Positions 11,322 through 22,560 of a stretch of 64,000 nucleotides of DNA are shown here, one piece after another; position 1 is the stretch's first letter; the number at the start of each line of letters is the position of its first letter. The notes beneath the pieces were generated by a model. That model was given only the letters and a program-made list of their open reading frames with translations, was not told the origin of the DNA and did no database searches. The position numbers were made by a program, and so were the translations under genes. This stretch comes from Tigriopus japonicus. Taxonomy: Eukaryota; Arthropoda; Copepoda; Harpacticoida; Harpacticidae. The stretch spans positions 1,525,053 through 1,589,052 of the forward strand of contig JAAGOF010000055.1 in NCBI GenBank assembly GCA_010645155.1. The letters run 5' to 3'.

Positions 11322-13095
11322 CCTTCACACCTAGGCTTCACAATAAAAACTCTTGTCGGATGTCATCAGCGCTTTTGAGTCTAAAAGTAAATGCTATTGG
11401 TGGTAGCAAAATTAAAACTTGGATGTACTTTGATGTGATGTGATTTGGATGTGATTGGATTGGCACTTTAGCATTTCAGTTATGCGCGTCAAAATTATAA
11501 CCCAGCTATGTTACAACAAAAGTTGCTTGATTTCCTCTCTACAATCCATAATATCTTCATTGCTTGAAAAAGTTTGAACTTTTAAGGTTTATATTCAGTT
11601 ATGTTAGGTTAAAAATGGCTAAAAATCCTTTAAGTCATCAAAATCATATTCAAAACTTCTAATAGTCTGGCATTTGTGATACTTCTTTTGAATACCTTTT
11701 CTTGTCGCTGTTAACAATGTTAGCCGTTTTCAGGAGTGGATTCCAAGTGACTTCTGCAGACTGGAATTGTGGAATTTCGAAATGTATTTTCAATTTATCA
11801 GTCACCTACACAAATCTGTTATTGGATTTGCTTCCCCGAACATATTCAAAATGTTTATCACTCCCAAAACAATCTACTTCCCTTTGCCATAGCGGAATAA
11901 TTATTTGGGAATGACTTGCTGGTCTGGCAACCCTATTTAGGGTGTCTGGGTTTTGGGAATGGGGAGTCACTGAACATTGAAAATGCATCATGGAGGGATT
12001 TTGATACGGCTTAGCAAAAAGGTTTGCAAAAATAAAAACGCTACAAGGTAGTAATATCATGAAAACTGACAGGTTTCCAAAATTTATTTTACTTTTGACA
12101 ATTTTCAAGCTTACTTTCTACATTCATTAAAATATTGATATGAAACATGAATATTTATAATGATACAAAATGTAATCGTTATGACATGTTATAGTTTACG
12201 ATTTTCATTTACAAATATAGAAATTAGATCTAAAATAAAGACTTTAGACCATGAATTCAAAGAATTTATCTAATAAGCATTTCTGGGCTCCCTTCCACTG
12301 CATAAGATGCATATTTCTTTGGGTTTACCTTGATATATAAAACATTTTGACTTTAAACATCGAAATTGAACGCCTCATAAGTCTTGGTTAGACATTGCCA
12401 TTAAGAACTTAAACTGTAGAACTTTCATATTACCAGGAATACCATTTTTGGCAAAATCCACAAAAGGTCAATGACGTCAATTTAAAAGGAAAACGAGAAC
12501 GCCTTGTTAACATACGAACACAACTTCTTCATTTCTCATTTTTGGACTTCACTCTCAAATAAATGCTAAAAGTGGACAGATTTCGGACACAGTAAATTCA
12601 TCTAGGGAAGAAATAAATAACATTTTTTAGGTGGACCCCAAAGCCGTTTTCGTTTCTTTCGTTTATTTGTTTCTGATGGACGCCACAAAACTTAAAGCTG
12701 AAACGTTAGAGCGGTAAATTTGAACGTGGTCACTGGTCGTGAATTTCTTGAAAAGGAGAAATGACTTAATTTTGAATCAACATTATTTTCTTGGGTTTAA
12801 GCCATTTCTGTTCCTGAAACGGCAACATTTGAAACTATTGGAAAGTTGCGGTACATGTTTCAATGTGGAATTGCTTTGTATTCAAACTTGTAATCAGATT
12901 CACATTCTTTTTCTCCTACAGGTTAAATTTTTGAAGCACATCAAAAAAAGTTTCGCGGGGAAGAGGCATACTTTTTAAATTTTTGAAAGTTCTTTTCGCT
13001 TCTTGGATCTCATCGAATTATTGCTCGAGCCTGAAAAGACTCGAATATTTAAAGCCTCGAAAGCTTGAGCAAGGCCAAACTAGAGCACTATAAAA
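11322..13095. other. AT-rich intergenic DNA, nothing recognised
   Basis: AT-rich sequence with only short, unconvincing open frames on both strands, for example 70 and 79 codons. No domain, RNA gene or clear repeat was recognised. Confidence 0.6.
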
Positions 13096-13537
13096 ACAGA
13101 GAATGGTCATAAAGTGCGCCATCTAGTGGATTTTATCCGGCAACAGCTCGCAGTTCCCATGATGCACGTATTTTTGAAGATTGGAACGGTCAACCATCAG
13201 TTTTGGACAAACTAAAGTGCCTCAAATGTTGACTGAGTGTCGTTGATGTGCCTGTGGGGGGTTTTGGTTGAAATTATTGGAAAAATCCCTTTCAAATTGT
13301 TATGGAAACCTGACTACTGAAAAGGTAATTCAGGCATGATCTACATGTATGCCAAAATTCATCAGAAAAACACTTAAGGTTCAATTTGGAGTTCCTCCAT
13401 CAACATTTTAGGCACCTAAGTTTGTCCATAAAAAATGAATGACCTTTGTGATTTTTCAAAAATATGTGTATCGTGGGAACGGCGAACTGTTGCCGCATGA
13501 AATCCGCTAGATGGCGCACTTTATGACCGTAGTCTGT
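13096..13537. mobile_element. Inverted-repeat transposon (MITE-like), about 440 bp
   Basis: An arm of about 83 bp at 13096-13178 is matched, inverted and with roughly ten mismatches, at 13455-13537. The arms share GGTCATAAAGTGCGCCATCT and ATTTTTGAA. Each arm contains a CTCF-like core: GCGCCATCTAGTGG at 13116-13129, and CCGCTAGATGGCGC at 13504-13517. The interior of about 275 bp has no coding capacity. Exact ends and target-site duplication are uncertain. Confidence 0.7.
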
Positions 13538-13992
13538 TATTAGGCCAAACATTTACTTGTTTTTCAAAATGACCAATCTAGAATTATTTTTCTCAGGTCA
13601 AATTTTTGACAATTTATCCGGGCAATGGGTCTTTTTAGCAATTGGGACTAGGCCTCTTTGAAAGAGGTGCTTTTTCCCCCAGAGTGATGGACTTTATTCT
13701 AAGTGCTTTGTCGTAATATTTTAGACACTTTAAACAATTATTCCTTACATTCTACCAAAACTTCCATTTCTTGGTTTCCTTTACATCATATGAATCGCTA
13801 AAACATCTCGATTCGGGACTTCAAGAAATAATTTATATGGTATTAAAGTTTTTGAGAATCATTGATTGCGTCATACTGACAGTACACAGAAAACTGTGGA
13901 CACTTCAATTCAATGAAAAAGTGATTTCTTCTTAGGAAATGAGTTCTTCCAAAAGCAGTCCTCCAATTGCGATTGATTTAGAATATAGGAGT

Positions 13993-14120
13993 TTTACCTT
14001 GTGACCTTTATATGTGGCCATTTTGTCCTGTGACCTATTTCCAATCACCTTTTTTCCTTGTGATCTTTTTTTCTGTGACCTATTTACTTGTGACCATTTT
14101 GTTTGTGACCTTTTTAACTA
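13993..14120 (+). repeat. Degenerate short-period repeat of CTTGTGACC-TTTT type
   Basis: At least seven loose copies of a TGTGACC(T/A)TTT-like unit occur with irregular spacing of about 15-20 bp. It is non-coding. Origin is unknown. Confidence 0.5.
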
Positions 14121-14135
14121 CAATCTGTCTCCAGG

Positions 14136-14306
14136 GTTAAGTTTCTTCTTGGTATCCTAGACCATGGTTTTACTGATGTTGAAGACCTGAAGAAAAGTCA
14201 TGATATCAAGGAATTCACTGCAAAAGTGTGGGGAGCTAATCTAAATACCATTTATGCACCTGCAAAGGAAGGGAGTAATGGCCAAAATCTGGAGGATGGA
14301 GTTTAA
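14136..14306 (+). other. 56-codon open segment after a splice-acceptor-like motif, unidentified
   Basis: A CTGTCTCCAG acceptor-like motif is followed by an open frame of 56 codons ending at TAA 14304-14306. Its composition is protein-like and includes DHGFTDVEDLKKSHDI and KVWGANLNTIYAPAKE. I do not recognise it. It may be the last exon of an unseen gene or a remnant of a transposon ORF, since it sits among repeats. There is no start codon in the segment. Confidence 0.2.
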
Positions 14307-14586
14307 TTTCATTGACAACCCAAAGGGCTTGAGGATGCCTGAGGGGCATCAATTAAAATGAAACAAGTGATGTTGGATCTTGGCCATTACCCACTTTATT
14401 TTTGGGTGCATATGGTATTTTGTTGACCAACTTATCCTTTTTGGGACTTCCATTTTGATAATTCAAACCTGAAAATTAGTTCAACCATGGACATTTGTAC
14501 TATCTGACCTGCATGCTTTGCCTGCTCAATACAGGTTTTAGGTGCTTTGTTCGCCTCAAGTCAGTCCATCATCAGTTCATGTGTTG

Positions 14587-14880
14587 GCTACTCAGTGCCT
14601 TATTATAAAAGCCTTGATCATTCCCCTTCAATCAGATGGGTGTTTCAGACTTGCAAATTATTGTGCATGTGATATGAACTTTCAGCAAAATAGTTGAAAT
14701 ATAGAGCAATGAATTGATTTGTTGGGCAGTAAAGTGCTTTGTAGGGCAGTAAAGTGCTTTGTAGGGCAGTAAAGTGCTTTGTAGGGCAGTAAAGTGCTTT
14801 GTAGGGCAGTAAAGTGCTTTGTAGGGCAGTAAAGTGCTTTGTAGGGCAGTAAAGAGATTTGTAGGGCAGTAAAGTCATTT
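14587..14880 (+). repeat. Dispersed repeat, copy 2, with nine-unit 20-bp minisatellite
   Basis: Homologous to 4319-4530. The tandem array occupies 14701-14880 in exact 20-bp steps. Units starting at 14741, 14761, 14781, 14801 and 14821 are identical (GTAGGGCAGTAAAGTGCTTT), and the outer units are diverged. The pattern of identical centre and diverged edges is typical of recent unequal exchange or slippage. The frame open on the minus strand here is an artefact of the repeat. Confidence 0.85.
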
Positions 14881-14947
14881 TTGGATACTAAGGTAAGTAA
14901 AAGTAAGTAATAAGTTAAGTAGGTCACCAGATATATATAGATATGTA

Positions 14948-15974
14948 GATGGATATGTACCAGAACACTGGAAAACAGCAAAAGTCCTGCCAATATTTAT
15001 AAGCGGAGACCAAGAACTAATGACAAATTATTGCCCGATAAGTATTCTTCCATCTCTATGCAAAATACTAGAAAAATTGTATAAAAAAATATAAAAATAT
15101 ATATACTCCTTTCAAAAAAGATCACTTGAGTAATTTCCAGTTTGGATTTTGACAAAAACATTCATCACTACACGCCATACATAACTTCCTGCAAAATAAT
15201 TTCATAACACCCGTGACTCTAAATATTCTTTGGGCATCTTTGTTGATCTTCGAAAAGCATTTGATACATACAGTCAACCATCAGCTTATTTTGCAAAAGT
15301 TAGCCAAATACAGTTACAGTGATAACATTATTAGGTGAGTCAAAAACTACTTCGATGATCACAAGCAACTTGTCCAACACAACGACATTCATTCTAACCT
15401 CGCTCTAATCACTTGCGGTGTTCCTCAGGGGAGTATCCTTGGTCCATTGCTATTCTTAATCCTTATTCATGATCTTCCAAGGGTTACGCCTTTTAAAACA
15501 ACACTTTTTGCAGACAATACCACATTTCAACATTTTGGGAACAATTTGTCTAAAATGAAAGACGAAACAAGCAAATGGCTAATAGATGTATCAAATTGGT
15601 CTAAAATAAATAGTCTAGTAATGAATTTTGACAAGACTAAACTAATGGTTTTTAGCCCACAACCTGTTGCTTTTAATTTTAATCTTTCAATAAACGGCCA
15701 CGCAATTGAACAAGTAAGTTCTAGTCATCGAAATAAAAGTTTCCCATTCTTGGGCCTCTTTTTTGACCAACACTTGAAATGGAACAAACACATAAAGCAC
15801 ATAAATCAAAGCATCCGGAAAACACTTCATACATTCTTCTTGACAGGGAAATCTCTTTCAACACAAATACGGACCATGCTTTACAAAGCTGTTATAAAGA
15901 CCAAGCTTGAATATGTTAATATATATAATATGAATATTATTGTAACATTATTTTGGACCAAATTGCACAACTGA
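14948..15974 (+). mobile_element. Decayed non-LTR retrotransposon (LINE) reverse-transcriptase fragment
   Basis: Translation across frameshifts and stops shows the ordered blocks of a LINE reverse transcriptase. First comes a PEHWKTAKVLPIF block near 14957, with a following NYCPISILPSLCKILEKL segment. A decayed FGIFVDLRKAFDT-like block lies near 15220. GVPQGSILGPLLFLI follows at about 15416, then FADNTTF, where the catalytic FADD has become FADN. A thumb-like FLGLFFDQHLKWNKHI segment follows. The open part is 15447-15974. Endonuclease, ORF1 and 3' tail were not found. CR1/Jockey-type is the closest impression, but the clade is not certain. The copy is inactive. Confidence 0.8.
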
Positions 15975-17811
15975 CCTTAATAATAGAAATAACTTGACTC
16001 TAATTTACCAGGGCTTTAGCATTCCTCGAATGAAGGAACAGATTACAGTTCCTATTCCTTTTCCAAAAATCAGGAATGCGTTACAGCTGAATTCCTTTAA
16101 AAAAAAAGGAATGGCACTACAAATTACTCGTTACAAAAGTACTCTGCTTAATTGGCCAGTTTTTAGGAGCTTTGTCGCTTTTATGAGGCGTGTTGAAAAA
16201 ATTACTCAGAATTTTATAGGTTACATAAGACAAAAGCCGTTTCAAGTCCAATTAGTACTGCAGTAGAGCACTCGGGGAAACTACTAAATATGTACATTCA
16301 TAGAAAGCATTTATTTCTCCTTTTTTACCTTTGACCACTTCTTAATAAAGCTAGAATTGGGATTTTCCTCATTTTGTTACTCTTTTTCTAACATCCTCAC
16401 TTGAAAAAGTCAAAATTACTTACAGTTAGAAATATATCAAAGAGTAACCAAGGAGGAGAAAAAGTGAGCATGTTCTGTTTCATCAAATAATCGAATAGGA
16501 CTTGTAAATGGGAGCAATTTTTCCAACTATTTTGCACATTTTTTTGGAAATTATATTTTTTTCGTGGATATTTTGGTATTTTACTTTTTCCAATTTGTTC
16601 CATTTTTTGCGGATTTTCAGCAAAAAATCTAAATTCCATACATTTGAGAAATTTGAGCTTCTTCCAATTTTTTAATTGAAGTTTTGCTATTTTCTTTTTT
16701 TTGAGTACTATTGTCTTTTAGAAGGGACTATATGTACCAACATTCCTTCAATCAAAAACATACCCTAAAATGCTCTTAAAAATATTCTGAAATATATTCA
16801 AAATATACCGTAAAATCGTAAATTTTCATCTATTTAGCTAAGTACTGCAACTTTTTTTCCTGACTCTTGTCGTTTTGTAAGTATTTTGACAAAAAAATGC
16901 AAAATTTCTATGTTCAAATATCGGTAATAATTGACAGTGTGAATTTTTGAGCTCATCTTCTTGAAAACAGCCAGTTTTAGAATTTTAAAAATGATAAAAG
17001 AGAGAACCAGCTAATTTTGAAAAAGTAAGGAGTAACTTTATGAGTATTTTGATCGTTACAATTATGCATTTTTAAAATGTAATGACATCACAGTTCCTTT
17101 TGCAAAAAAAAGGAACGAATTACTGTACTTTCGTTACAAGTACTTCCGTTACAACTGCCCTGTAAACTCGTGATATCAGTCTTCCAAGAGTGCAACATAA
17201 GCCACAATCGCCTCATCACTACACACCGTTTGGGAACCTTCAAAATGTTTGAAACATTGACCACTAGATGGAGCTAGATGGATGGAGAGTGTGTAGCTCA
17301 ATGTTTATCTCCGCAGACCATTTTTCTTGAGGGACACATCTTAAAATCTCTTGAGGCTCAACCGAAATTCATGTCGCATATTTCCAAGGTACGAGATAAA
17401 ATGATCAAGTCATTCATTTGAAAATCAATTCACTCTCCTATTGCATGAGAATGAATTATACTAAATGATATGAATAAAAAGATCTATTCGCTTACAACGC
17501 AATCAATTTTCAACAATGCAATCTCACAACTGTTTCCTTAGAAGAATCGAATTTCAATGCAAAATACATCCGCAATTTACCTGTGCTACATTTTTAGATA
17601 ATATTCACATGTGTAAGAGCGAAACTTTTCGCGAATTATGAATGAAAATAAATCAATGAATGGCCTACATAAATTTGTTAATAGTATTAAGCCCACGTTT
17701 AAAAACTCCCTAGAGTTAATTTATAATTCAAAATATGATTTTATACTAGATTTAAATAAAGTAATTTCAATGACAGAGGTCTCAAAAACCATTTTGTTTG
17801 GCGTGTTTTAG
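15975..17811. other. AT-rich region upstream of the first visible MCCC1 exon
   Basis: No coding exon was recognised. Two segments, about 16035-16145 and 17085-17155, share an AAAAAAGGAA...TACTCGTTACAA-like theme and may be fragments of one repeat family. A CTCF-like CCACTAGATGGAG lies at 17261-17273. The missing 5' exon(s) of MCCC1 should lie somewhere upstream on this strand, but no candidate starting with ATG and encoding a mitochondrial presequence with a phase-0 donor was convincing. Confidence 0.5.
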
Positions 17812-20144
17812 TTATTGATCGCGAATCGCGGCGAGATCGCGTGCCGCATTTTGCGGACTTCTCGTCGATTGGGTTTGCGATCAGTGGCCGTGGTCTCGGA
17901 GGCCGATAAGAATGCCCTTCACGCCCAATTGGCCGATGAGGTCCACTGCATTGGTAATTTTCAATTTGACCTGACTTAACGTCCCAAGATTTTAACAAAG
18001 TATATTTATTTTTAGGTCCCCCGGCGTCCCAAGAGTCATATTTGAGACAAGATAAGATCATTCAAGTGGCTAAAGAAACGGGAGCCCAAGCTATTCATCC
18101 GGGTTATGGATTTCTTTCCGAAAATGTCGAGTTCGCTGACTTGTGTCAAAAGTCCGGCATCATTTTTGTGGGCCCACCGGCTTCGGCCATTCGCGATATG
18201 GGTATCAAATCCACTTCCAAGATCATCATGGAGGAGGCTAAAGTCCCCATTATCGGGTAAGAGACGCCTCACGTTAGAGTCTCATTTTCAGAGATCAAAT
18301 GACTCTCAATCCGTATCTTAATAGAGGATATCATGGCGAAGATCAATCGCTAGAAAAGCTCCGATCTGAAGCCCAGAAGATCGGGTTTCCCGTCATGATC
18401 AAGGCTGTTCGTGGAGGTGGAGGTAAAGGTATGCGCATAGCTATGACAGAAGCCGAGTTCGAGCCTCAGTTGGAATCGGCCAAACGTGAAGCCATGAAAT
18501 CCTTTGGTGACGAAATCATGCTCCTCGAAAAATACGTGGAGACGCCCAGACACATTGAGGTTCAAGTAAGTGGTATCAAATGAGTTCATTATGAAATGAT
18601 CTTGATCTTCATGGCCATGACTTAGGTCTTCGGGGATCAGCACGGAAATTACGTGTACTTGTTTGAGCGAGATTGTTCGGTCCAACGACGACATCAGAAG
18701 ATCATTGAAGAAGCTCCTGGACCGGGAATCACGTGGGAGGTCCGAAAGAAATTGGGGGAAGCCGCAGTTCGGGCGGCTAAAGCCGTGAATTATGTGGGAG
18801 CTGGCACTGTGGAGTTCATCATGGACAAGGATTTCAACTTCTTCTTCATGGAGATGAATACCCGTCTTCAGGTAACATTATCATGACTACAGACCTTGGA
18901 CTGTCTCTTATTTAAAAAATAACTTGTTTTGTGTGTCAGGTAGAGCACCCGGTGAGTGAAATGATCACGGGAACCGATTTGGTGGAGTGGCAACTCCGAG
19001 CAGCAGCCGGTGAAAAGTTGCCCTTGACTCAAGATGAGATCAAATTAAATGGATGGTCCTTTGAGGCACGAATTTACGCCGAGGATCCCGACAACGGATT
19101 CATGCCAGGAGCAGGCCCTCTTCAATATCTTGCCACGCCCAAAGTAAATTGATTGTTTACTAATAATTCCTTGAATTCAGTAATTCATTCCCAAATGGTC
19201 CTTATTTTCAGGCATCCGAAGACGTCCGGATTGAGACTGGGGTTCGTCAAGGCGACGAAGTGTCCGTTCATTATGACCCCATGATCGCCAAACTGGTCGT
19301 GTGGGGTCCGGATCGTCAATCCGCCTTAATGAAGCTCCATTCCTGCCTCTCGGAATACAATATTCACGGTTTGAACTCCAATGTAAACTTCCTCATGGAC
19401 TTGGCGTCGCATCCGGCCTTCGTCAAAGGTGAAGTCGACACCGATTTCATCCCAAGACACTACGACGAGCTCTTCCCCAAGAAGGTGGTGACTGACACTC
19501 ATATTTGCCAAGTTGCTCTCTCTGTGGTGCTCAATGAGTCTCAGACGCCTACTCTCCTCAACTCCAACGACCCATTTCGATTTGAAACGGGAACCCGGCT
19601 CAATCACCACCTAATTCGCACCCTAGACCTGAATCTACCCGATGGCAAGACCGCTATCAGTCCCAGGGTCATTTACCTGGGCAATAACCATTATACCATC
19701 GTGATTGGCGACAACCAATACGAGGTTTCAGGCCGACTCGTTCGAGATGAAGAGAACAACTTCACCGAACTCACTTGCGATATCGCGGGCAAAGTGAGCA
19801 AGACTCGGGTTCTTCTTCAAGATGAAACCATTCGCCTTTTCACCAAGGATGGAAGTGTTTCAATGAGTCATCGGTTGCCCAAGTTCATTTCGGAGCAAAT
19901 GGGCGGTTTGGGACTTGGTGACGATGCCGTGAGTCCAATGCCAGGGGTTATTGAGAAGGTGTATGTGAAGAGTGGCGATCAAGTCAAAATTGGCGATCCT
20001 TTGGTGGTCATGATCGCCATGAAAATGGAGTATGTGATCAAGGCCCCAAAGAACGGAAAGGTGGTCAAAGTTGGAAACAAGGTCGGCGATTTTGTGGCCA
20101 AGAACACCGTTCTGGTGCAGGTCGAAGAAGACAAGGAGAACTAA
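17812..20144 (+). CDS. MCCC1: Methylcrotonoyl-CoA carboxylase subunit alpha (biotin-containing), 5' end not found
   Basis: Six exons: 17812-17953, 18016-18256, 18325-18565, 18626-18871, 18940-19143 and 19212-20144. All have GT-AG introns and join in frame to 668 residues. The product is the biotin carboxylase/biotin carrier subunit of mitochondrial 3-methylcrotonyl-CoA carboxylase, in leucine breakdown. It starts inside the family at [12 protein letters not shown]. The ATP-grasp glycine loop is [21 protein letters not shown] and GTVEFIM follow. The biotin carrier domain ends the protein with [10 protein letters not shown], whose lysine is biotinylated. Motifs such as [13 protein letters not shown] and [13 protein letters not shown] match MCCC1 and not propionyl-CoA carboxylase alpha. 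About 50 N-terminal residues, including the transit peptide, are missing compared with the human protein, so at least one exon lies upstream. Confidence 0.93.
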
Positions 20145-20215
20145 AATAACGAAGAGAACCTCGAACAGATAATACTGCTATTTAACTACCAGTTAGACTC
20201 GTTTTATGACGACTA

Positions 20216-20221
20216 AATAAA
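20216..20221 (+). terminator. Polyadenylation signal AATAAA for MCCC1
   Basis: AATAAA lies 72 bases after the MCCC1 stop codon on the same strand, which is appropriate for a short 3' UTR. Confidence 0.6.
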
Positions 20222-21153
20222 TAGAATCAAAGTTCAGTGTTATTTAGCTTCATTTGCTTAGAGTTGATAAAGTGTCTGTATGTCGCATTTAATGAAGTTT
20301 TAACAAGCGCTATTAACTTTGCTTTGTGCGTTTTTTCTTGTTATTAGCCAAAAAAAAAACCCAGGTTTTTCTACTTTAATTCTTTGTCTCTATTAAGTGA
20401 CCCTCCCCACTAAGTGAACAACATATTGCTGCAAACTTTTCAATTTTTCAAAGTTTATTCACTTCAGGACATTAATTTCTATCTGGTTGCAGATTTGCAC
20501 AGGCCTTTGTCAAACCTCAAATGAACGGTTTACCCATGAAACACGGAAAAACAGGTTAGGATTTGACAAAATAATGGCATTTGTCAGCAAGTTTGAAGCT
20601 TGTAATTCTTTATTTATGACTAATTTTTACTTACTCAAGCATTTATACTAACAATCTCAAAATTAATAAGAACAAATCATTGGAGATTGTAAAATTTCAA
20701 TTCCGAACAGATTTCAAGGAGTTTTAATGGTGATGGTTGAAAAAGGACCTCAATTAGCAGTTTGTTGGGAAAAGGTAGGAAAAGGCTGGAAAGTTGCTAA
20801 ATTTGACAAAAATCACACCAAAAATGCAAATATAGGCTCAAGTTTACTTATAGCGAGCAGACCTGTACCAATATCTTCTAAAATGGAATTAATTGCAACT
20901 AAACTGGTCTCAAAAGTAATCACATACAATTACAATTATTTTCCAAAAGTAATTGAATTATTGAATTACACTAAATTGCATCATTTTTCCAACCAAGCTG
21001 GAACTCCTTTCTTTTCAAATGCAAAATGTGCAAAGTGCATCACAAACCTATGAGCTTTTTGTGAATAAATTTACACACCAAAAACTAATCGGAGGACGGA
21101 TAAAAATCTGCGAAATTTCTAATACTACTATAATCCCAAATGTAAGTAATTAC

Positions 21154-21691
21154 ACACGGTGTGCATTTGAGCTCAAGAAGTCATCTTTAGTTCCAAAAAC
21201 TTTTGAGACCACTTTTGAGGTGTTAATGCATGTGAATTTGAATTATGTTCATTAAGTCATAGGCAAAAATACGTTACAGGGGCACTTAAAACATACTTAA
21301 AGATAACTGTTTGAACATTTTCTTCAATCCAATCCTCAAGTAGTCATGTGGGTTTGTCTACCTAAAATATTTTCGAAATCTTGTTAGCCGTTTGTCTAAA
21401 TTGATGAAATGACCCTCTTGTTTGGTCCTGCAAGAATGTCGATCATAAAGGCCGTTGTAAATAGATCCGCGAAATAGATTTCCAAAATGTTTAAGTACAT
21501 CTAAGACTTTAGTCAAAGTGATTTTTCAAACATTTATTTTTTAGTGTTTTAAGTAACATAATAGTGTTTTTGCTTGTGACCTATTAAGCTAAATTCAAAT
21601 AAATGTTCAGCATTGCATTCACATCTCAAAAGTGGTCTCAAAAGTTTTTGGAATTTAAAAATGACTTCTTGAGCTCATAAACACACCGTGT
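21154..21691. mobile_element. Inverted-repeat element (MITE-like), about 540 bp
   Basis: An arm of about 87 bp at 21154-21240 is matched inverted at about 21605-21691. Shared stretches include CCAAAAACTTTTGAGACCAC and GAGCTCAAGAAGTCAT. The outer ends carry ACACGGTGTG/CACACCGTGT. The interior is non-coding and AT-rich. Weak similarity continues about 10 bp outward. No clear target-site duplication was found. Confidence 0.65.
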
Positions 21692-22009
21692 CCAATTTCT
21701 TGGAAATGTCATTGCAATTACGTAATTGTAAAATAGCTTTTTTTTCATTTTTCCTTCATACTTACATTTCTTTCACCTAAAACCTTTTGTAACGGGATCC
21801 CTCGTGAGTCATCTTTGATCAACGACGATGTGCTCATTAAGAGCACAAAACCTCAGTATGATTCAAACTTCTATGCTGTTATGACCAATTCCTCGCTTAA
21901 TAAAGGTTATTGTGCGTGAACCCGCAACACTTTTTATTTTTACTTTATCATTTTCTCTTATACTCCTATATCCTATACTCTATATACATGTCATATGCAG
22001 GAGTGCAGA

Positions 22010-22560
22010 TTTCAGGCAAATAAGATTTTATGCCCAAAAACATATTTATTTGCTACTTGCTAACTTTTCGAGTTTATTGGCCATTTTTCATTTGATTTGC
22101 CGTTTTGGGGCAAAAAAATTCAAAATTTTTAGGTTTTTGGGCAATTAAATGCAAAAATTGTCGGGTTTTGGGCAAATCAATGCAAAAATTGTCTTTTTAT
22201 GGGAAAAAAGTAGGAAAAACAAAATATTGCCCAAAAGTGATATATCTTAAGGGATTGATATATTGATTATTCATTGGAATGAAAATATTTTCTCTTAAAT
22301 GCATAGAAACTTGCTTTCCACTTTATTGTTGGTGAAACACTATGCTCAATTTCCGAATTTAGTGGCCAGTCTTGCCATATTTTGGTAAATTTTCATGTCA
22401 ATTTGCCATTTTTTGCCATTTCTTGCTTTATATGCCATATTATTTGCCATTTTGGACGCTTTTATTTGCCATTTGTTGGGCCATAAAGGCATGTTTTATT
22501 TGCCAGAAATCTGCATCTCTTTTTATTGGCGTTAAAATCGCGAGATCAGCTAATTTTGGT
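22010..22560. repeat. Low-complexity TTTGCCA/TGCAAAAA-rich stretch
   Basis: The words TTTGCCA, GCCATATT and GCAAAAATTGTC recur many times without a fixed period. Related words appear in reverse orientation around 26880-27360 (AACGCCAAAAAATGCA). This may be an old, scattered repeat family or simple sequence drift. Confidence 0.35.

Noticed and set aside
14645..14993. Repetitive minus-strand frames (LPYKALYCPTKHFTALQST)
   Set aside because: They arise because three 20-bp minisatellite units make 60 bp, which keeps all frames open; not a protein.
17812..20144. Propionyl-CoA carboxylase alpha or pyruvate carboxylase instead of MCCC1
   Set aside because: Signature segments ([47 protein letters not shown]) fit MCCC1 specifically, and no carboxyltransferase domain follows.
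20727..21053. 108-codon open frame between MCCC1 and the aminotransferase
   Set aside because: No domain or family resemblance, in AT-rich repeat-bearing DNA; probably chance.
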